A stretch of 64,000 nt of DNA from Certhia americana. Taxonomy: Eukaryota > Chordata > Aves > Passeriformes > Certhiidae. Shown here one piece after another: positions 25,366-38,100 of the stretch (positions are counted from its first letter, which is position 1; every line of letters begins with the position of its first letter). The stretch lies in the NCBI GenBank assembly GCA_018697195.1, contig CM031879.1, positions 43,574,704 to 43,638,703 on the forward strand. The letters run 5' to 3'. The notes below the pieces were generated by a model. The model was not told where the DNA came from. It saw nothing but the letters and a program-made list of their open reading frames with translations, and ran no database searches. The translations under genes were made by a program, and so were the position numbers.

Positions 25366-26068
25366 TGTTGTGGTTTGAACGACAGGTGTCTGCTAAGGAA
25401 GGCAGGAGCCTCCCTTGGAAAGGAGAATTTAAACCCCCTCCCTCCGAATTATTATAATTTTAAAACTAAGGGGGCTCTCAGGCAAAGATATGGGAATAGG
25501 AATAACAGTTCTTTATTAGGAGAACTAAAATTTAAAAAACAAACCAAAACATGCAGTATTAAAAGGAAAAACAAACCCACTGAAAGAGTCAGGATACAAC
25601 CTGACACCCTGTGGGTCAGGGGGTTGGTGGCAGTCCCATTCAATGGTGGCTGCAGTCCCAGTGGCAGATGTGGCTCTGTTGAAGTGATACCCCTCTAGAA
25701 AAGTGGAGTTTTTCACTGAAGGTCCAGTGGTGATAGATGGGCCTGGTCTTCCTCTGAGAATCCAGTGGAAAAGGCTGCTTGGTGTTCCAACTCCCAGGTT
25801 TTTATCCAGGTAGGAATACTTGGCTCCTCTCCCTGGATGGAGCATTTCCCAATGGGATACTGTAATTCTATCAGTGAGACTCAATGGCCCATTAGCAGAA
25901 GATCTCTCCCTGGAGGGAGGCTGGGTTGTGGAAGAGATAAGAAAATTGCCCAGCAGGTTTATTGACAGTTGGCCATGGACAGACAATTACACCACCCCAC
26001 ACCCCAGTTTCATCAGATGGTGATAGAATGCAGGGTTTTGGTTACATTTTGCATGGCAACCCATTACA
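25366..26068 (-). mobile_element. Solo LTR of an endogenous retrovirus, minus orientation
   Basis: The plus strand begins TGTTGTGGTTTGAACGACAG and ends GGCAACCCATTACA, giving a 703-bp unit with TG...CA ends. The flanks GCTGA (25361-25365) and GCTGG (26069-26073) look like a 5-bp target duplication with one change. Orientation comes from TTTATT at 25512-25517, which is AATAAA on the minus strand, and a TATA-like GGATAAAAACC on the minus strand at about 25797-25807. The polyadenylation signal therefore lies about 285 bp downstream of the TATA, as expected for U3-R. It resembles an abundant songbird LTR. No internal retroviral genes flank it, so it is a recombination-derived solo LTR. Open frames inside it (25375-25698 plus, 25525-25986 minus) are shadows. 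Confidence 0.85.
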
Positions 26069-26413
26069 GCTGGGTTTTTTGGTTTGTAATAGCCTAAAAA
26101 AACTCCATTTTGGTAGGTTGTAATGACTTTAACTTGTGTGTTTCTGAATAGAATTTACATTCCTAAAAAAATATATTAGAGCCTGTTGCACTCCTGTATT
26201 CTCTAGATTTGAGAATTCTATATTAATGGTTACTGTTTATGACAATTTTTAAATGTAGTAGTTATGTTTTTATCATTTTTAACACCGCACAGCTTTTATT
26301 CATAGTGGTTACTAGAAAAAAAAATTGCCTGTCTGGGTACATGAGAGTTTATCCCCATGTAAGATTCTGTCTTGGTAAGATGAGTAGTAAATTGTGTTGC
26401 TGACTTTTTAAAA

Positions 26414-26444
26414 CTCCTGACCTTGGTGCATACCAGGTCAGGAG
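26414..26444. repeat. 10-bp inverted repeat with nuclear-receptor-like half-sites
   Basis: CTCCTGACCT (26414-26423) and AGGTCAGGAG (26435-26444) are exact reverse complements around an 11-nt spacer. The arms contain TGACCT and AGGTCA, the core nuclear-receptor half-site, in everted arrangement with 13 nt between... counted directly, TGACCT ends at 26423 and AGGTCA starts at 26435, an 11-nt gap. Receptor binding is inference only. Confidence 0.6.
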
Positions 26445-27421
26445 CAAGGTTCATTCACCATATCCCAAAATGACATTCCAAAATTAAACTTCAGCTTTTT
26501 AATTTACCAGGTTATTTTGGAACCCATTGTTGAAAGCAAACAAAAGCCCAAACAAAAGCCAACCCTAGTTTCAGCAGAGTTGACAATACCAGTGCATTCT
26601 TTCTTACTAAAGTTGATTAACTAAATTTTAGCATCCTGAACTACACAAATGTGGCCTCATTTTGGGTTTCAAACTGGGCATACGTTAAAGTTCCAGATCT
26701 GTGTCTCTTTGGTTTATTTTTTTTTTCTTAATGAGAATTTCAGTTCTTAAAAAATATAATTTATTTTTTCCTCAGCTCCTTTACAGGGGAAAAAAATGAA
26801 AATGTAACTTGAATGCACCTTGCAGGCTTAGAAACCTAACCTGCAAATAAAATCAATCTGAAGCCTTTTAGGAAATCTGACAGAGTGAAATCCATACTCT
26901 GCTGAAATCAAATCTACCATCTACTTTTCTGAGAATAAGTCTTCATCTCTGATGTTTGAGGTGAATTTATGACTCCTGAAGGTCATGCATTTGTGTGTGT
27001 TTGTAGAATGCTTGGAGCTGATACTTCCATAGTGTCTTTAAAAGTTTCCTTCATATATTCAGCTGTCTGAAAAAAGAATTTGCCCTTCATAACAGAATGG
27101 AGAAAAATATGATAACTGCAAATACTGACCCTTAAATTCTCCACAGTGGTCCCATTTTATATTGCTTTTAGGTAGCTGTTGCAAAAGGTAGTGGAATACC
27201 TTCTCTTTAACAGACACAGAGACTGGAGACTCTTTTGACTGGGAAAAGGCTTGTTGGCTGGATAATCTGGCTACTTTGCTGAGCTCCTCAGCCTTTTATT
27301 TTAATTCCTTAAGAGAGCTTTGCAATTGTCATTTGTAATTTTGACTGTCTGTGTTTTGGCATTTGGGGCACTAGTGATTCTGTGGCTTTTGAACAGCTAG
27401 TGTCAAAACTGATGTTTGTTT

Positions 27422-27457
27422 TGGTAACAGGAGCTGTTACCAGAGATTCGAACCCTG
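27422..27457. repeat. 9-bp hairpin next to a tRNA T-arm-like motif
   Basis: TGGTAACAG (27422-27430) pairs with CTGTTACCA (27434-27442) over a 3-nt loop. Directly beside it, the minus strand at 27457-27441 reads CAGGG TTCGAAT CTCTG. That folds as a 5-bp stem with the classic T-loop sequence and resembles a pol III B box. The upstream minus-strand sequence does not form a matching acceptor, D or anticodon arm, so this is not a tRNA gene. A decayed tRNA-derived element or coincidence are the options. Confidence 0.45.
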
Positions 27458-29781
27458 TGCATTACACAGCACACCAACCATAACTGATTTCAGATTTACA
27501 CTGTATCATTTGTCTCAGCTGCTGCATCCTGCTCCGCCAAAAGGCACGTAAGCAGTAAACTTCAAGGAAGACGTGTTTTTGTTATATGTATCCTGGTGCA
27601 TTTTTCTTCCTCCACCTTTATACCAGTTCCACCCACATATTTTCCAGTTGCTTCAGATCATAATGGTTTCAAAAATCCATTTTATTTCTTTGAATTGACT
27701 AGGGAATGTTCAAAAGTGTGGGAGCTGTGATTGGGGGTTTACAGAGTTTCGTGTGAATTGCAGTCAACAAGGAAACAAAACAATTTTGTTTTCAACTTGC
27801 ATGATAAAACACACAGTCACTGGACTGGTAGTATCTCCAGGCAATTCACAGTATACACCTAGTCACAAAGTCTCACTTGTTAGAAATATGTGAGCTGTGT
27901 CTTTTGCTACATAGAAATATCAGTAATTCCACATATATCACTACATAAATAAAAAATATCCAGCAAATCACTACAGTTATAAAATAACTTCTATGTAGCG
28001 CTCATTCTAGAAAAAAAGTTTGTCAGAGAGGTTAAAAACATTTTCACAACCTTGCTGATACACAACCCCAGAAGTCCTGCCCACTGAGGGACATTTTTGC
28101 ATATAGTATTAATACAGGCTGAAGAATTGAGTTTTTGTTTCCCACACACCAAAACCAAGAACTGTCTCCTTCCAGCCCAGTACTGACAAAGGAAGGAAGA
28201 TAGATCCTCATGCCTTGGGAATCACACAGATACTGTCATTCTGGCTAGCCAAGGCTTGTCCTTCATGGCAGGGAACGTGCTGTGACTGCTCCTTTGACTG
28301 GGTCAAGAAGCTGCAGTGAAGTCTGTGGTTTTACAGGTGTGAAAGGGAGGCCTTACATACCCCTTTCTCACTCCACATTTTTCTGTAACAAGCCATCTGT
28401 AGGGGAATACTAACAATATGCTGCATTTTTACATAATGCACAGAAGGCAGGAATTCACTCACAGTACTTTTGCTTTCAGTGAAGCTTTCAGAAGAACAGT
28501 AGATGATTTTGTACTAGAAGACAGCTATTTGTATGTGTTGACAACTATTTGTAAGCTGGAGCAGGGAGAAAGAGCAGCAAGTAGTTTCTGCCCAACCTTG
28601 TCTCTAGTGCAGAGCTACTGCTATCCTGCAGTTCACAGCCATTCTGGATGGGTGTTCAGTGACAAATCTGCAGTCATGTGGAGAAAATGGACCTGAATTG
28701 TACCTGTCCCCACACTGAATGACACCAAGCTGAGGTGTCAGGAGTACATTACGGATCTCAGTTTTCTACTCTTTGGGGCTGTTTTTTAAGCAGCACACAC
28801 TGCAGAAAGATACTTTGGTTACCAAATGCCGGGTAGTTATTTCAGCAACACACACAGAAACGGCAGCCTCAAAGTGGAGAAGTGTTTCAGCTAGGAGTTT
28901 GGATGGAACTTTGTAATCTTGGTACAGGAAGGAAAAAGAAATTTTATGCCCTGTTGAAAGCATAGGAGGGAAGAAGAGAAACAGCAAGAGAAGCAAGAGA
29001 AATAACTACAATAACAAAGTTTCAGTTCTTGATGATATTGATGAATGTGAAGTGTGTGGTAACTTCCACCACTTGTTTTAGATCAGCAACCATTTAATTT
29101 TCACTGCCTGATGAAAGACAGGACAATCTTTGGAGGCATTGAAATACAGAGATGTAAATATGTTACTTTTTTATTATTCTCCCTTTCTTTAGGGGAAAGA
29201 GAGCACCAGGTCACAGGACGTTTAGATGCAGCATTGTGCAGTTTCCATTTCATACAAAGGTCCTTTGCCCCCTTTAAGTTGATATTAGATGAAAGGGCAC
29301 TGCCCAGGGATCTGTGGGTATAATTCTTATAAGGGGACATTGCATGTAATCATTGGGAAGTGGCAGGGGTGAAAAATAGAGTAGGAATTTAGGACAAAGA
29401 AAAAAGTACAAGAAAAAAAAGGGTAGCCCAAGGGTTAAACTTTTGTATATTCATAAAATGAAAAAAGCATTGATGACCTTCACAGAGGATGGTCGGTCAG
29501 ATGGTGCCTAAATTATTAAAGACTTGCAAATTCACTGGCATACTAATACCATGGAAGAAAGTTACCATGATTTCAATTTGAGAAGAATTAACAATATAGA
29601 AGTACCCTGAGAACTATCAAAGGAAAACAAGATGATATATTCAGCAGCTGCTGTGTAGTGCTGGCAGTAGTTCAGTAGCTGATTTTTGTAGTCTGGTACC
29701 CCAAAAGCAGAAGAGGAGGGGCAAGTACCCATTCCTTGACTCTTTTAGCAGGTCTAGAGAAAATGCCGTGAAGCTGAATCA

Positions 29782-29990
29782 GAAGTTTAGGTTAGACATC
29801 TGGAAAAAGAATTTCACCCAGAGCACTGGAAGAGGCTCCCCAGGAAATGGTCACAGCAGCAAGCCTGATAGAGTTCAAGAAGAAATTGTTCAATGCTCTC
29901 AGGCACAGTGTGTGACTCCTGGGGTGTCCTGTGCAGGATCAACTTCCAACCCAGCATGTTTTATGATTCTATGAATCTATGATTCTATGA
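29782..29990 (+). mobile_element. CR1 LINE fragment
   Basis: Blocks in order are AAGTTTAGGTTAGACATCTG, ATTTCACCCAGAGCACTGG, AGGCTCCCCAGGAAATGGTC, CAAGCCTGATAGAGTTCAAG, CAATGCTCTCAGGCACAGTG and CTCCTGGGGTGTCCTGTGCA. The tail is TGATTCTATGAATCTATGAT followed by TCTATGA. This is the CR1 3' end in plus orientation, 5'-truncated and not coding. Confidence 0.93.
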
Positions 29991-32900
29991 TCTGATAATG
30001 CTGTAGATTTGGGATAGTGGTACTTAGGCTTTCCCTTTCTCACCCTGTTGTTTAGCATAGTGAGGAAACGAAGTATTCTTTGTCCTCTAACCTTTCTGTT
30101 AAATTGTTGGGGCCTATTAGAGGCCTGAAACCAAGAAAATGGGGTGGAGATTGGCAGTAAACAACATAATAATAAAGATGAAAAATAAAGATGACCTATA
30201 CCAGATGAGTCTCTTCCTACAGAGTTCTCAGATTCAACTATGCCTCTAGAGATTGGGGGGAAAAAATTAATTTAAATAGAAAACAGGATATAAACTCTAA
30301 ACACTTTTTGTGCCTTCAACATGGTTTCCTTAATGTTTTTAAAGTATTTTTGTCTGGCTAATAACAGCAGCTTTAACAATACAACTTCTAAATTCCAATA
30401 TAGCTTTTCTGTACATTAAAAAATAGCCAGAGATTATTTAATACTGCTGATGAAAAAAAGCCTTATGTTTCATCTTTTTAGTCAGAGTTTAGCATGTAAT
30501 GGTAATACCTTTGAAAATTTACCTGCTCCACAAACAATAAACAATAATTGTAAAAGCACTCTCAGATTCTAGTTGTTACCATTTTCACAATTTATGTATG
30601 CCTGAGAAGGCAATTGGTCTGTAAGCTGGAGAAGCAGCTGAACACCTTTTAAGTTTAGTCAGGTTTCTCCTGCATATAACCTTTTTTTTAAAGGCCATGC
30701 CTATTATCCAGGGCTTTATTTCCTTGAATGCTTCTTTCTAGGTAATGAAAAGAAAGGTATCTTTTTTTCTGTTTTTCAAGTACAATGTAAGCAGCACAAG
30801 CCTACATGCAAAACATTTTTGGATTTAAGTAAGTAGAAATTGTCTTTTTGTGAAGTCTGTGAGAGGTAGACTGTTTTCCAATGAAATGAAGTATCCTATC
30901 ATTGCCCACCTAACTATTCTGGACTGTCCCCTTTTCAGGATATAAAAAGGGCAATAAAGTTGATGCAGTTTTTGCTTTTTCTCCAGGACAGCTCCCATTC
31001 CCTAATTCCTATTTCTCTTTCCAAGATGTGTTCATTGTTGCCATTTGCTCCTTTGGTTCACAATGCTGCTTACTGAAGTTTAAGCCCACTCTTAAACATG
31101 GACTCAGAATAAGAAATGAGGAAAAGGTGCTGTGTGTAGTTGCCTTCATTGTCTTTCTCAGGCACCTGAGGTTTCTCATTCTTCATTTTGCACTCCTCGT
31201 TGCTGATTTTAAAAGAAAGGAGATATAGATCTCCCTAAAAGATATTTTTCTTAAAGAAAAATAAATTAAAACTCATAACAATCCAAATTCTGGTGCCCAA
31301 ACTGAATGGCAGATATGACAAGACTAGTATTATTTTTTGTGATGAATTTCAGAAATCTCAGAACCTTTTCAAATCTCTTCACTAGAAATATTGATCATTT
31401 TTACCCTCTAGCTCTGCATAAAGAAGGCTTGGCTACTTCCAGCTGGACTCTGAGCCTGACCAGGGAATAGCTTCAAGCAGGTTGGTTGTTTCTTTGCTTG
31501 GTAAGAGAGACGAGACCGACACAGCTGCCTTGAAGCTGAGCTTGATGATTTTGCACTATAGAATCAAAGGAGCACTCAAAAAGCTGAATTCAGGTTTTCC
31601 AAAGGAAGCAATCACCTGGCTGTTGTGCCCAGAGCTGGCTGATGTCACAGCAAAGGTGCACTGGGAATGTTTGTGGGCTGAGCTGTGACACCCCCACCTG
31701 AGATGGGATCATACCTTCAGGATGCTCCAACAAATGCCAGCCAGGAAGGAAAACTGTAAACCACCTTGACAGATTGCCTAACAAAAGATTTCTACTGCCC
31801 TGGTCTTCCATCCTGGGCACCACTGCTTGGATAGGAGTTTTGAAGGTGTGTCATACCTTAAAACATGGTAAAGGAAACAATGGAGGAGGCAGCAGTAGCC
31901 ATAAGGGTGTCAATTTTAACCCTGAGCCAGAGGGAAGAAATGGATCTGTGGTGAATCAGACAGCTTCAACTAGACACCTGAAACAGTATTGTTTACATTC
32001 AGCCTATCTTCTGCCAGTATAATACAACATCCTTGCAAAGGTTAATCAATTTGAATGTTAAAATCATTCTTATTTTCCAACCATTATCTTTCAAATATAT
32101 GGTGTGCGCTTGTCATCTTCCAGGATTAACAACATGACAAGTTTGAACTTTTAAAAGCAAGACTCTTTTTGGTTATTGGAAAGCAGAAAAAGGTCACAAT
32201 GCTTTGTACAAAACAGAACCATGTTCACTTCCAGGCCCATAATTTGCCTACTCTTCTCAATAATTTATAAAGCATGGAGAAAAAAAGGGCCAATTTGGTA
32301 AAAAGAGGGGCTGCTTTGTTGATGTGTACAGTGTAAGAGGAATTATTATACAGAATAAAAGGAATTATCCATGTAGGTTGCCTGTTGCAGCATTTTTCTG
32401 GTTGGCAAAATATAATAATTTCATTTGTTTCCTAAGAATGAAACACATTCGGCCCAATTTACCATTCTGCCTGATTCAATCTAAAAGTTATTTTTTGGTT
32501 GCAAATAATAGTCACAGAGAAATGAGAAAATGTATTGGCATCAGTGTTCCCTTGATCAATGTAAGGCAAAGGAAAACTCAAGTATTTGCTTTCTGCTGTG
32601 GCTGCTATTGTCCTTGGGGACTGCTGAAACTTTATATCAGAGTCCTAATTGGCACTCGGATAGCCATGAAATCCAGAAGCTTCAAAAGGAGCTTAAGAGA
32701 GTAGTTGCTGCCTTTTCCCTGCTCCATCCTTTGCTATCCACAGCACACACATAACAAGGATTTGGGAGGTAGAGTTATCAGCATTAAATCTTGCTGTGTG
32801 ACTAGCTCAGACTTTGTAAGACTAGGCACCCCTGAGCAAGGGGCTGACATTGAAGTCAAACCTGCAGCAAATTACACTGTGCAAGTGACTGGAAGTGTAG

Positions 32901-35025
32901 CATGATTTGCTCCGACTCATCCACTGTTTTTGCTGCTCTTCAGGTAAGCCTGCTATGCTTTTAAGGGTTGTGTTGTCATTTACAGCTTTTTAAAATCAGT
33001 TAGCTTGCAAAAGTCAACATATTCATGTGCCTATAGCCTAAGTAGTCAGGAAGAGCCTAAAGGAATAAATGAGTGCCACTTGTAGGATACAGGAGGCAGA
33101 AACATTCCCTGCTTCGCTGGCACAGTTTTACATCCCTGGTTTGGACTTTCCAGTTCAGAGCAACTTGGTTGACTAATGGCTCCCTCCACTGCTCCCTCAC
33201 TTCTGATATATAATTTGAATTTATTAACCTGGCACCAAAACCTGCTTCTATCAGAAAGCCTCTTTCACAGTTGTAGCAATCAGGGTAGCTAGTACTCAGG
33301 GTAGTAGTGATCACAAAGCATTAATAGAGTCTTGCTGACCTGCATAGTGCTGGTCCCAGTACTTTTGCTCTCCTTGCACTCTTGCTCTGAGCAAGAATGA
33401 TAAAGGAGAAGCAAGCACAACTGGAGCTGTTAGGCTGTTTTAGTCTAGCTGGATGAAGGCAGCAATGGTCGTTGGAAACCAGGGAAATTGATTTTCTTTT
33501 ACATCAAATATTGTCTAGTCCTAATTTAATTTTTCCAGCTAAAGACTGTTATTCAGCTGTTGAAAGCTGTTCTTGGTGATGTTGTGTACACCATGCTGGA
33601 GAGATAGCACAGCTGGAGTAGATGTTCCCTCTCCTTTCTGCTGGCAAAAGGGAGGAAAATGGGGAGCCCACTCTAAATCTAATGCCAAGGCAATGAAAGT
33701 TGTTCTAAATTCACTTGAAAGAGATGAGCCTTTACTTTCAATAGAAAACAAGTTGTCCTTGTGCAATGACAGGGTGGGTCTACTCAACAAAGAGGGTCAC
33801 TGATGGCCTGGATATTTTGAGCTTTGCTGGGTTTTAAAGAATCCTGAGAGACTTAAAACCCAAAGATAACTGGAAGAACTAAACCCCAAAGATACCCCCA
33901 GAGGTGGTGCCCTCAGACACTCAGGGTAGCGTATATAAGTTAGGTACACTGAGAGGATATCAGAGAAACATTTCTGGTTTTGTTCTTTTTCAGCTGATGC
34001 AATGTAAGTCAGGCATGAATATTGAAAGGAGCCAGAGTCCCCTGCTGGTAACAGATGAGGTTTGCTTCAGTGATTTGCAAAGAGAAGGGGATGCACCAAG
34101 TCTTGAACCACCTTTGCTCCGAACCTCCTTTCCCAGTAGTCCCATGAAAGACTTCCTAGAGGACAGAAGACTCAGAATTTTAAGAGGAAGCCATAAAATT
34201 TGGTAAAAGACACCATAAAATTTATAAGAGAAGAGACAATGCCATTTGTACAACTTTGAGTCTGGACTGAAACTCAGAAATGGCATTATACAGAGAATAT
34301 GAGATTCTGGTGACTGAAGAGCAGAAAGCAGAGCTTTATAAGGTCCCCTTCTTACATGGGAGTGAACATTTAGGTCCTCCCTGAGCCTGTATACCAGAAA
34401 GCCATCACTCCACAGAGCTGGGACTGACACTGAGGGATCCTTATGGCTGTGCTCATGTCACCACCATCTCAATCAGCAAGATCATCACCTTTCTCTCAGA
34501 ACTCTTCCCTTACCACCTTCTGCCACAAAAGTGTGTTCATGTGTGTAAGTTAACAGAAATAATATCATCAAGCATAAAGATTTAACAAATAAATACAGAA
34601 ATAGTGAAAAATAATGGTGCAAACTACTTACTTACCCTCATTAAGTTAGTTTTTTGTGGATTTTCGAGTATCCATATTATATTAGTATCAGCTTACTCTC
34701 TGATAAAGAATATAAATTTGCTTATTGTTTTGGTTGTTTTGTTGGAGGTTTTTAAATTATACTTGAGTAATTTTGTGTGCAGTATTTTAAGCCTCCATCA
34801 AATAAAATGGGTTGCTCCTTTGCTTTTTAGCTGTGGAAGCATAGCCTATAGTCAGAGTTAGGCTCAGTTTTTCCAGGTAATACTGATGCCTAGAGAGTTT
34901 TACTAGCAAAATACAGTGGCACCTGGGTGACCTCACCAACTGTCCAGAGTTTGCTTATATGTGACAGGCTGGAATTTAGCTAGAATTCTGATGGCAAGGT
35001 AGTGTGATGTGAAGAAAACAGTCTG
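29991..35025. other. Unannotated non-coding stretch
   Basis: No gene or named repeat is recognised. A TATATAAG box at 33932-33939 sits just after an imperfect tandem repeat (AAACCCAAAGATA at 33856 and AAACCCCAAAGATA at 33881). The following 500 bp have conflicting open frames on both strands and nothing recognisable. Confidence 0.5.
33932..33939 (+). promoter_or_regulatory. Isolated TATA-box-like sequence
   Basis: TATATAAG lies in a moderately GC setting (GGGTAGCGTATATAAGTTAG). No transcript or coding sequence can be assigned downstream, so it may be fortuitous or belong to an unrecognised repeat. Confidence 0.2.
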
Positions 35026-35140
35026 TCCATCCATCCATCCATCCATCCATCCATCCATCCATCCATCCATCCTTTCGCACGGACGTACGCTAGTCTTTCC
35101 CATCCATCCATCCATCCATCCATCCATCCCTCCCTCCATC
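35026..35140. repeat. Split (ATCC)n microsatellite
   Basis: There is a pure TCCA/ATCC array at 35026-35072 and a second at 35099-35140 that decays to CTCC units at its right end. Between them is a 26-bp non-repeat spacer containing TCGCACGGACGTACGC. The phase of the repeat is open in all frames, giving artefactual HPSI- or DGWM-repeat peptides. Confidence 0.95.
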
Positions 35141-38100
35141 TGTATGTCTGCCTCTTTCAATGTTGTAAATTTGAAAAGTAAGAAGTTTTTTAGTTGGTAA
35201 AAGTGCCCATTTCACAGAGTCTTTTCCTGAAGGGGAGTTGCTTTTTGATGCCAGGTTCTTTATTAGAGGAACTTGGTAATCAGTGTTATGTCTCGGAAGA
35301 AGTATAATTAAAAAATTATATTTAATTTATTTATGTATTTTCTATCTATTTATTCGTTTATTACACATATTCATGCATTATACAGGAGCAATATATTTTT
35401 ACTTCCAATTTTTTTACTGGAAACTTAGAAGCCATACTGCACAGCTGGGATGAAGAGTGACTTTAAATTATTCTGTACTTTGACTTCACCAAGGAAAATG
35501 GATGCCTTCTTCCCTAATGGTATAGTACATTTGAAAGAAGTGATAATATGAAAAATATTGATTTTTATCAAATGAAAGAAATAGCCCTTGATAGCATTAC
35601 AAAAAAAAAATAGCTGTATTATGTTATTCAAAAAATAAAATTTATAGCCATAAATATCTTCATTTACTGGAAACCTAGTTAAATACTTAATGTTTGATGG
35701 CACAGGATGTTTGCTGCTCTGTTAGAAGGTATATTTTGCAGGCACTTCAACTTTTGATATTGTTCTAATTTTAAACCCCTGAATGTTGTTGGCAGGGTTC
35801 TTTACCTTGAATCAAGGCTATTATTATAAAAAAAGAAATCACAATTATGCCAATGAGAATGCGATAGTAATTTCTCCTGGCAGACTAATTTAGACAACTT
35901 TTCAGGTATGCTTTTTTAACCGAGAGTTGCATGAGAAATGTGAAAAATGTTATCACTTACTGGAAATGCAAATGTGGCATTTGTTCAGCCTAATATGAAT
36001 GCCTCTGCACCAGGCAACAACACCAGAAGTGCCAATTAGGATGCAGTCCTGGTTCCAAAAATTCACCCTTTCTTTTCAGCTAATATGACATTTATGTGTC
36101 GCATCTTTTTTTCTTTCACAGCGTGGCTGTGTTTCAACCTACTTGCACAGAAATGCCAGTCATGCTTGAATTTTATTTTAACTGAAAACCTGTTGTTGTG
36201 CCAGGCATCAATACAGAATGGCTGTATACATGGTTACGCATGTAATGTGTTTTATTATGGCTAGAATTTAAAGACCAGTGCCATATAGGTCAATCAGTGT
36301 TACGAATGACAGCAGTTGTTATCTGCTAGTGAGGACAGCAGTATAATAATAATGTTTATTGCACATCATTTTTCAATGATTTTATGCTATCATTTAGGAG
36401 ATGAATGAAATGGCTCTCTAGCTGACATGAATGTAAATAAATTAAGCATTAAGAACCAGAGAGTTCTAATCATCTTTCTTCAAGATTGCACTAAATGGTT
36501 GCAATCAGTGAAATAGATGAGAGATTGCATTAAATTGCTGTTCCAGATACTATATCATGCCAGCTCAAACAAGGTTCACAGGCATTACAAAACAGCTCAG
36601 GTTGAAGGAGCAGCTGGAATGCCTCATAGGCATGCGTTAGCTGAGAGTAATGCATTGGACGTGTACCTCTGCTTACAGTCTTTTATATTAACATACATGA
36701 AGTGACAAAGAGAAACCCAAACAAATAGACAAAGGAAAACCTGTGCTGTTTTGTTCCAGGGATTTGCTCTCATTATAGATTTATATTAATATATGCTGTG
36801 GTTTAGAGGATTATGCAGGAGCATCGGTTGCAGTATTTTCTCAGCTCTTTCATTCAGCCTCTGCTGGTTTTTTTTTCAGGATGTTATGGGGAATTCACAG
36901 GGCAAAAAGATGACAGGTTGGAGAATGAAGGGAGGTTTGTTACAGGCAGGAGGAGAGAATACAGGCACTGTCTTATGGGTAGCAGATAGGCAATATCTGA
37001 GAGGCTGTCAACAGGACGCATTAAGTCTGGGTTTTCAGGAGCTGACCTCTTATTCTGCCAGTACAAATCCACAAATTAAATTGTGTGAGCAGTTAGGTCA
37101 CAGAGAGGTAGAGACGTCTGTATTCATCTGACCTAAGGCAGAAGCACCAAAGTGAATCTGAAATAGGAAGGGTCTTGGGGTCAGCAAAGACAGATTGGAA
37201 ACTTGTCTCTTTATGTCTTTAAATAGCAGCACAGTGAGCACAATTAAAATTGTGATTGTTCAGGTTCTCTGCTGCCAACAGTAGGGGCAGTATCCCTTTT
37301 CATTTAAGGGTAATATGGCCCAAAGATATCTCATTACTGATAGTACCACAGTCCTGCTGTGTGGCACTGCCTTGGCAGGATTCTCCAAGCACCCCTCCAG
37401 CAGTTGCTCAGGAGCCAGCTAAAGCCCAAAACCTCAGCACAAGGCTGTGCTGGGAGGAAAGGGAGACTGTAACATTTCCCAGCTTCTGGGTTCATATCCT
37501 GTTGAACAGTTGTTATGAAATAGAAAATTCCAAATTTCTGGATTTCCTTCCTTCCTGCTAAAACATTCATTAACTATGCCAAGCAGACATGATAGTTCTT
37601 AGTTAAATTAACATACTAGTTTGTGTTGAACACTTAGATGTAGTATTTCCTCACCACAGTACAAGAAAAGAATGGATGAAAGGAAAAAGCTCTGTTTTCA
37701 GGTTTTATCCAATATTTTTCAGTGACTACCTAAATTGTAAACACTTTTTTTGTTGCTTTGGTTTGATTTAGTTTGTTTTGGGTTTGTTTGGTTTTTTGCT
37801 GTACTGGACATTCATGCAGTTTACTCTGTACTAGACAGGAACAAGCCATGTCATATCCTACAAAAGTATCAAATAAAAACACTTGGGTAAACACATGGGT
37901 ATGTGCCTTGTACTTGCATGCTCTTCAGAGCCTAATATACTTTTCAAAGGGTGACACCAGCGTCTGTCTTTAAATGCCTTAAGGTTCAATTGAAAAGGCC
38001 TGAAAAATGAATGCTCTTTCAAACAACAGTGGGAAACAAAAGGAATGATTCTGGAGACCTCTTGGTTGGTTGGGTTTTGTTTCTTTTCCTTTTTATTTTG

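Larger units (their letters stand above)
26069..29781. other. Unannotated stretch with two inverted repeats
   Basis: No gene is recognised. It holds the inverted repeats at 26414-26444 and 27422-27442, listed separately. Confidence 0.5.

Noticed and set aside
25525..25986. 153-codon minus-strand frame
   Set aside because: It lies wholly inside the solo LTR, which is non-coding.
27380..27560. tRNA gene on the minus strand
   Set aside because: Only the T-arm-like motif is present. Acceptor, D and anticodon arms do not form at correct spacing.
34933..35200. Repetitive DGWM/HPSI peptides as a repeat protein
   Set aside because: They are translations of the ATCC microsatellite.
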